From the NCBI GenBank assembly GCA_025927935.1, contig JAICKM010000033.1, positions 1-19,273 on the forward strand: a stretch of 19,273 nucleotides of DNA, in the 5' to 3' direction. The notes under the pieces were generated by a model. That model was not told the origin of the DNA. It did no database searches and saw only the letters and a program-made list of their open reading frames with translations. The translations under genes were made by a program, and so were the position numbers. Source of the stretch: Chloroflexia bacterium. Its GTDB lineage: Bacteria > Chloroflexota > Chloroflexia > QHBQ01 > JADMIH01. Shown one piece after another: positions 15,357 through 19,273 of the stretch. Position 1 is the first letter of the stretch. Every line of letters begins with the position of its first letter.

Positions 15357-15440
15357 AATTATGTACCTGTAAGCGCAAGCACAAAGCGCTCTTCTAGTCT
15401 GGGGGAGTATGCAGGGCGGTCCGGCGCTTTTCTTGGACTT

Positions 15441-15469
15441 ATTCTATCAGTTATTTTAACTCTTGTCAA
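15441..15469 (-). promoter_or_regulatory. Sigma70-type promoter of the ROK gene/minus-strand operon
   Basis: TTGACA (15469-15464), a 17-bp spacer and TAGAAT (15446-15441) make a near-consensus promoter. Predicted transcription starts near 15434, leaving a leader of about 78 nt before ATG 15356. Confidence 0.8.
15449..15461. promoter_or_regulatory. Candidate ROK operator in the minus-strand promoter spacer
   Basis: Read on the minus strand, AGTTAAAATAACT is an inverted repeat (AGTTA-AAA-TAACT) exactly between -35 and -10. A copy with 11 of 13 identical bases sits at the same place in the divergent promoter (15762-15774). Binding here would block RNA polymerase. Assignment to the ROK protein is inferred from proximity and from the AT-rich palindromic operators known for ROK repressors. 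Confidence 0.6.
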
Positions 15470-15600
15470 TACTTTAATCGGACTGGTTTTGCGTTCGTAG
15501 CTCCTAGTCATAGGTGAAGCAAGCCTCATCGCCAACGCTTGTAGTGACGGATGGGACTAATATGGCCCGCGCTCCAACTCAGCGGCCGGTTTCTTTTCCT

Positions 15601-15627
15601 CGCACTGCGCAGTGCGCCGGCGCACTG
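15601..15627. promoter_or_regulatory. Two overlapping perfect palindromes in the divergent control region
   Basis: CGCACTGCGCAGTGCG (15601-15616) and CAGTGCGCCGGCGCACTG (15610-15627) are both perfect palindromes sharing the middle half-site. The result is three alternating CGCACTG/CAGTGCG half-sites. No gene ends here, so a terminator is unlikely. A binding site for a second regulator or an RNA/DNA cruciform is possible. Confidence 0.55.
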
Positions 15628-15753
15628 AGATCAGATCCGCCGAGCAGGTGGTTATCACGTACCGCTAGTGTGGGGTAGAGGTAAGTTGCGCATTGTTTTC
15701 ATGGCTGATCTCTCTGTGAATAACCGTAGCGATTCCATTTTTCCCGAGGGCTA

Positions 15754-15782
15754 TTGACAACAGTTAGAATAAGTCCTAGAAT
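15754..15782 (+). promoter_or_regulatory. Sigma70-type promoter of the leader ORF/DUF2264/glucuronidase genes
   Basis: TTGACA (15754-15759), a 17-bp spacer and TAGAAT (15777-15782) match the divergent promoter hexamer for hexamer. Transcription should begin near 15789, giving a leader of about 180 nt before the DUF2264 start codon. Confidence 0.8.
15762..15774. promoter_or_regulatory. Candidate ROK operator in the plus-strand promoter spacer
   Basis: AGTTAGAATAAGT occupies spacer positions 3-15, exactly as AGTTAAAATAACT does in the divergent promoter, and differs at two positions. Its dyad symmetry is less perfect, so affinity may be lower. Confidence 0.55.
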
Positions 15783-15881
15783 AAAGTTAACATCTTATAG
15801 TGCATGTGTGTTAAGCCGTTGTATGTTCTTTCGATAGCCGGACAGGAGCGATGCTGGGTCAGAGAGGAGGCTAGCACGCAC

Positions 15882-15971
15882 ATGAGGTTTAGCGGGGTTG
15901 CCGGCTTGCACCAAACGCCGGCAGACTGGCTCACGCAGCAGGACGTTCTCCCGCTCACCACACAGCGATGA
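15882..15971 (+). CDS. 29-codon leader ORF coupled to the DUF2264 gene
   Basis: A strong AGAGAGGAGG site (15861-15870) stands 11 nt before ATG 15882. The frame encodes 29 residues beginning MRFSGVAGLHQ and ending PLTTQR. Its TGA stop (15969-15971) overlaps the ATG of the DUF2264 gene (15968-15970) in an ATGA junction. The DUF2264 start has no Shine-Dalgarno sequence of its own, so reinitiation after this ORF is the likely way it is translated. The peptide shows no signal sequence or run of one amino acid, so I cannot propose classic attenuation. An alternative is a one-base error that splits an N-terminally extended DUF2264 protein, but DUF2264 proteins normally begin with a segment like MNPLSDN. 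Confidence 0.5.
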   Translation: MRFSGVAGLHQTPADWLTQQDVLPLTTQR

Positions 15972-17788
15972 ATCCGCTTTCTGATAATGAACTGCGTACC
16001 CGCGCCGATCTGCAGCAGGCCGTGCGTGACCTATTCGGACCCCTGAAGCCTTATTTCAGTCCCGACGGGGCGCGCGTGAGACGGGGCCATACTGGGGCGC
16101 TATTCGATAATCACGCCGCCGAGTTGGAAGGCTTCGCCCGCCCGCTGTGGGGTATAGTACCGCTGGCAGCCGGTGGTGGCTGGTTTGCGGACTGGGCGCT
16201 ATATCGGCGTGGACTAGCTAGCGGCAGCAATCCCCGGCACCCGGAGTATTGGGGCGAGCCGCGGGATAGCGATCAGCGCCTGGTAGAGATGGCGTCCTTC
16301 GGACTGGCTTTGCTGCTCGTACCGCACGAGTTCTGGGAGCCGCTCGATGACCAGACGCGCCGGCAGTTGGCCGCCTGGCTGGCGACGATCAATAGGCGCA
16401 AAACGCCCGACAACAACTGGCTGCTCTTCCGTGGGATTGTGAACCTGGGATTGGCCGGCGTGGGCGCCGCGCACGACGCGGCCGCAATGCACGCCGCGCT
16501 CGACCGGGTGGAAGAATTCTACGTCGGCGCTGGCTGGTATGCGGATGGCCCAACGGTACAGCGCGACTATTACGTTCCCTTCGTCATTCATTTCAACAGC
16601 CTGATCTATGCCAAACTGGCCGCGGACCGCGATCCAGCGCGGTGCGCGCGATTCCGCGAACGTGGCGCCGAATTCGCGCAGCACTTTGTTCATTGGTTTG
16701 ACGCCGGTGGCGCTGCGCTACCGTTTGGCCGCAGCTTGGCCTACCGCTTCGCGCAGGGCGCCTTCTGGGGTGCGCTGGCCTTCGCGGACGTCGAGGCCTT
16801 GCCCTGGGGCGTGATCAAAGGGTTGGCCCTGCGCCACCTGCGCTGGTGGCGCCGGCAGCCGATTTTCGAGGCTGACAGGACGCTCTCTATCGGCTACACC
16901 TACCCCAACCTGAACATGGCCGAGCAATACAACTCGCCCAACTCACCCTACCTGGCGCTGAAGTTCTTTCTGCCCCTGGCCCTGCCTGAAGAGCACCCGT
17001 TCTGGCAGGCCGCCGAGGCGCCGCTGCCGGAGCTTCCGCCGGTGCACCAGCAGCCCGAAGCGTTCATGACTTTCTACCGCGACCGCGCCGGCCACAATGT
17101 CGTGGCGTTGACCAGCGGCCAATACGAGCCCTGGATCCGCCATGCCGGCGAGAAATACGCCAAGTTTGCCTACTCGACCGCGTTCGGCTTCAGCGTCCCG
17201 GTCGGACGGCGCGGCTTAAACCAGGCCGCAGCCGATAGCATGCTGGCCTTGAGTGATGATGGCGAGTACTATCGCGTGCGCGAGCGATCTGTCGAGACCG
17301 GGAATGAGCACGATGCGCTCTATTCGCGCTGGCGCCCCATCCCCGGCGTGGAGGTGGAGACCTGGCTGATCGCCCGCCCGCCGTGGCACATCCGGATCCA
17401 CCACCTGCGCACCGACCGGCCCCTCTGGAGCGCCGAGGGCGGATTCGCGCTCGACCGCAGCGGCGATGATCCGATCACCCAGGCCGGTGCGGAGCAGGCC
17501 GAGGCAGGCGTAGCCAGCGTGCGTTACCCGGCCGGCGGCAGCGGCCTGCGCGACTTGCTGGGCCGGCGCAGCGGGCGTGTGTTGCGCGTAGATCCGAATA
17601 CAAACTTGCTTGCACCCCGCACTGTCCTGCCAACCTTAATCGCCGAGCACGCGCCGGGTGAGTACTGGCTCGCGTGCGCCGTGCTGGCCGAGCCAAGTGC
17701 CCCCCATTGGGATAAGTCCTGGGCGCAGCCCCCGGCTCTGCCGGACTGGCTGCACATTAGGCTCGGCGGCGTGGGTCCGGAGTCGTGA
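15968..17788 (+). CDS. DUF2264 family protein, probable GH154 glycosidase
   Basis: This 606-aa protein matches DUF2264: MNPLSDNELRTRADLQ at the N-terminus, LEGFARPLWGIVPL (residues 53-66), DNNWLLFRGIVNLGL (about 148-162) and GWYADGPTVQRDYYVPFV (about 194-211). The first two thirds read as an alpha/alpha-toroid and the remainder as a beta domain. From memory, CAZy places this family in GH154 with beta-glucuronidase activity. The catalytic residues cannot be assigned here with confidence. No signal peptide is seen, so it is probably cytoplasmic. It is transcribed divergently from the ROK gene and is followed after 56 bp by a GH2 beta-glucuronidase, which supports a role in uronic-acid removal. 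Translation is probably coupled to the upstream 29-codon ORF. Confidence 0.85.
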   Translation: MNPLSDNELRTRADLQQAVRDLFGPLKPYFSPDGARVRRGHTGALFDNHAAELEGFARPLWGIVPLAAGGGWFADWALYRRGLASGSNPRHPEYWGEPRDSDQRLVEMASFGLALLLVPHEFWEPLDDQTRRQLAAWLATINRRKTPDNNWLLFRGIVNLGLAGVGAAHDAAAMHAALDRVEEFYVGAGWYADGPTVQRDYYVPFVIHFNSLIYAKLAADRDPARCARFRERGAEFAQHFVHWFDAGGAALPFGRSLAYRFAQGAFWGALAFADVEALPWGVIKGLALRHLRWWRRQPIFEADRTLSIGYTYPNLNMAEQYNSPNSPYLALKFFLPLALPEEHPFWQAAEAPLPELPPVHQQPEAFMTFYRDRAGHNVVALTSGQYEPWIRHAGEKYAKFAYSTAFGFSVPVGRRGLNQAAADSMLALSDDGEYYRVRERSVETGNEHDALYSRWRPIPGVEVETWLIARPPWHIRIHHLRTDRPLWSAEGGFALDRSGDDPITQAGAEQAEAGVASVRYPAGGSGLRDLLGRRSGRVLRVDPNTNLLAPRTVLPTLIAEHAPGEYWLACAVLAEPSAPHWDKSWAQPPALPDWLHIRLGGVGPES

Positions 17789-17844
17789 GATCCGCGCCGA
17801 TCTAGCGCCTCCCAGTATGGAACTAGCGTAGCGGAGGAATATCG

Positions 17845-19273
17845 ATGCTCTATCCACAGTCGAACCCCTGGCGTCAATATATTGATCTGTCCGGCTTCTG
17901 GGATTTCCGCTTCGATGACCAGGGCGGGGGCGAGTCGGCGGGCTGGACCGCCGGCTTTGATGGTCGCCCGATTGCTGTCCCGGCGAGCTGGAACGACCAG
18001 TTCGAGGATCACCGCGAGTATTTAGGCCCGGCCTGGTACCAGACCCGCTTCGATCGACCTTGGGGCTGGGAGGAACGGCGCGTCTATCTGCGCTTCAGCT
18101 CGGTCAACTACCTCGCCGATGTCTGGCTAAACGGTGTCAGGCTGGGCCGGCACGAGGGCGGCCATCTGCCCTTCGAGTTCGACGTGACCGCGCACCTGCG
18201 TCCGGAGGGCAATCAGCTGGTAGTGCGTGTCGAGGGCGAGCTGGCGCCTGACCGGGTGCCGCCCGGCAACATTCCATCTAATCCACTGGATACCTTTGTG
18301 ACCTCAAACTATCCGGATACGTCATTCGACTTTTTCCCCTTCTGTGGCATCCAACGCCCCGTGCTGCTGTATGCCACACCGCATGAGGCGATCACCGACG
18401 TGACTGTTGTCACCACCATCGGCGGCAGTAGCGGCCATGTCGCGGTCCGGGTCAACCGATCGGGTAAAGAAGCCGCCACGGCGCGCCTGCATCTGCGCGG
18501 TCATGGCGCCGACATCGCCGGCGAGGCGGCATTTACGGGAGACACGGCGGAGACGACATTGACTGTTCCCGATGCGGCCCTCTGGGCGCCCGGCGCGCCC
18601 AACCTGTATGCCTTGACGATTGACCTGCACAGCGGGGATGCCACCGTTGACCGCTATGCGCTCGCCATCGGCATCCGGACCATCGCCGTTGGCGGCAACC
18701 AGTTGCTGTTGAACGGCCGGCCGATCAAGTTGACAGGCTTCGGTCGCCATGAGGACTTTCCGATCGCCGGGCGCGGCCTGGTGCCGGCAGTGATCGTGAA
18801 GGATTACGCGCTGCTGGATTGGATCGGGGCCAATTCATTCCGCACCAGCCACTATCCCTACTCGGAACAGATGATGGACCTGGCCGACCGCCTGGGCTTT
18901 CTGGTGATCGATGAAACGCCCGCGGTGGGCCTCTTTTTCGGCCAGGAGGGTCTGGAGCGCCGGCGCACGCTCTGCGTGCAGTACACCGAGGACCTGATCG
19001 CCCGCGATAAGAACCATCCCTGCGTGATCATGTGGAGCCTGGCGAATGAGCCGCACTCCACGCGCCCGCCCGCCGTCCCGTTCTTCCGCGAACTATATGA
19101 CATGGCGAAGTCGCGCGATTCGACCCGGCCAATCACGCTGGTCAATCTCCAGGGCGTCCACGACGAGTCGTTCGCGTTCTACGACGTGGTGTGCCTCAAC
19201 CGCTACAACGGCTGGTACGTTAACGCGGGGCAGTTGGAGGCAGGGTTTGCCGCGCTCTCCGCGGAACTTGATG
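17845..19273 (+). CDS. uidA: Beta-glucuronidase, GH2 (partial, runs off right edge)
   Basis: The frame is open from ATG 17845 to the window end (476 codons). GGAGG (17834-17838) lies 7 nt upstream. The order fits GH2: a sugar-binding jelly roll with the pattern ADVWLNGVRLGRHEGGHLPF, an immunoglobulin-like domain, then the barrel with LLNGRPIKLTGFGRHEDFP and FRTSHYPYSEQMMDLADRLG. WSLANEPHSTRP follows with the acid/base Glu402 (GAG 19048-19050). VVCLNRYNGWYVNAGQLEAG close to the edge matches the Escherichia coli UidA segment CLNRYYGWYVQSGDLE, which favours glucuronidase over galactosidase. The nucleophile region lies beyond the window. No signal peptide is seen. It probably shares a transcript with the DUF2264 gene. 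Together they would remove terminal beta-linked glucuronic acid. Confidence 0.92.
   Translation, partial: MLYPQSNPWRQYIDLSGFWDFRFDDQGGGESAGWTAGFDGRPIAVPASWNDQFEDHREYLGPAWYQTRFDRPWGWEERRVYLRFSSVNYLADVWLNGVRLGRHEGGHLPFEFDVTAHLRPEGNQLVVRVEGELAPDRVPPGNIPSNPLDTFVTSNYPDTSFDFFPFCGIQRPVLLYATPHEAITDVTVVTTIGGSSGHVAVRVNRSGKEAATARLHLRGHGADIAGEAAFTGDTAETTLTVPDAALWAPGAPNLYALTIDLHSGDATVDRYALAIGIRTIAVGGNQLLLNGRPIKLTGFGRHEDFPIAGRGLVPAVIVKDYALLDWIGANSFRTSHYPYSEQMMDLADRLGFLVIDETPAVGLFFGQEGLERRRTLCVQYTEDLIARDKNHPCVIMWSLANEPHSTRPPAVPFFRELYDMAKSRDSTRPITLVNLQGVHDESFAFYDVVCLNRYNGWYVNAGQLEAGFAALSAELD

Overview
The window is a carbohydrate-utilisation locus from a GC-rich bacterium, most likely a Chloroflexota (Chloroflexia-type) chromosome. 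The phylum is an inference. It rests on the style of the solute-binding lipoprotein (a Thr/Ala/Gly-rich linker after the lipobox), on a Uma2-family remnant of a kind abundant in that phylum, and on ROK plus CUT1-transporter organisation. No rRNA, tRNA, CRISPR array or intact insertion sequence was seen.

Layout, left to right. Positions 1-365 hold no recognisable gene. A frameshifted Uma2/DUF820 remnant (minus, 366-910) is followed by a plus-strand GH29 alpha-L-fucosidase (1061-2511) that carries one net -1 frameshift near its 3' end. A non-coding convergent gap (2512-2945) follows. A long minus-strand block then reads from right to left: ROK repressor (15356-14091), sugar-binding lipoprotein (13975-12644), two CUT1 permeases (12492-11527 and 11465-10587), a small membrane or lipoprotein ORF coupled to the second permease (10587-10243), GH35 beta-galactosidase (10011-7189), a decayed galT (7173 to about 6842), GH51 alpha-L-arabinofuranosidase (6745-5132, probable TTG start) and GH127 beta-L-arabinofuranosidase (4919-2946). 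Divergent from the repressor, on the plus strand, lie a 29-codon leader ORF, a DUF2264 (GH154-type) gene (15968-17788) and a GH2 beta-glucuronidase that runs off the right edge.

How the parts fit. The activities (alpha-L-Fuc, alpha-L-Araf, beta-L-Araf, beta-Gal and two probable beta-GlcA enzymes) match the sugars of plant arabinogalactan-protein or hydroxyproline-rich glycoprotein side chains. None of the glycosidases has a visible signal peptide. The simplest model is that oligosaccharides are captured by the lipoprotein, imported by the two permeases (the ATPase is not in the window) and trimmed in the cytoplasm. This substrate assignment is an inference.

The control region between the repressor and DUF2264 (15357-15967) is the most informative non-coding part. 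It contains two divergent promoters of identical architecture (TTGACA, 17-bp spacer, TAGAAT). Each has a near-identical 13-bp box at the same place in its spacer, and two overlapping perfect palindromes lie between them. This looks like one switch for both arms of the locus. Other notable items are an 11-bp-stem hairpin between the binding-protein and first permease genes, the degraded galT directly behind the beta-galactosidase, and the ATGA-coupled leader ORF that supplies the only good Shine-Dalgarno site for the DUF2264 gene.
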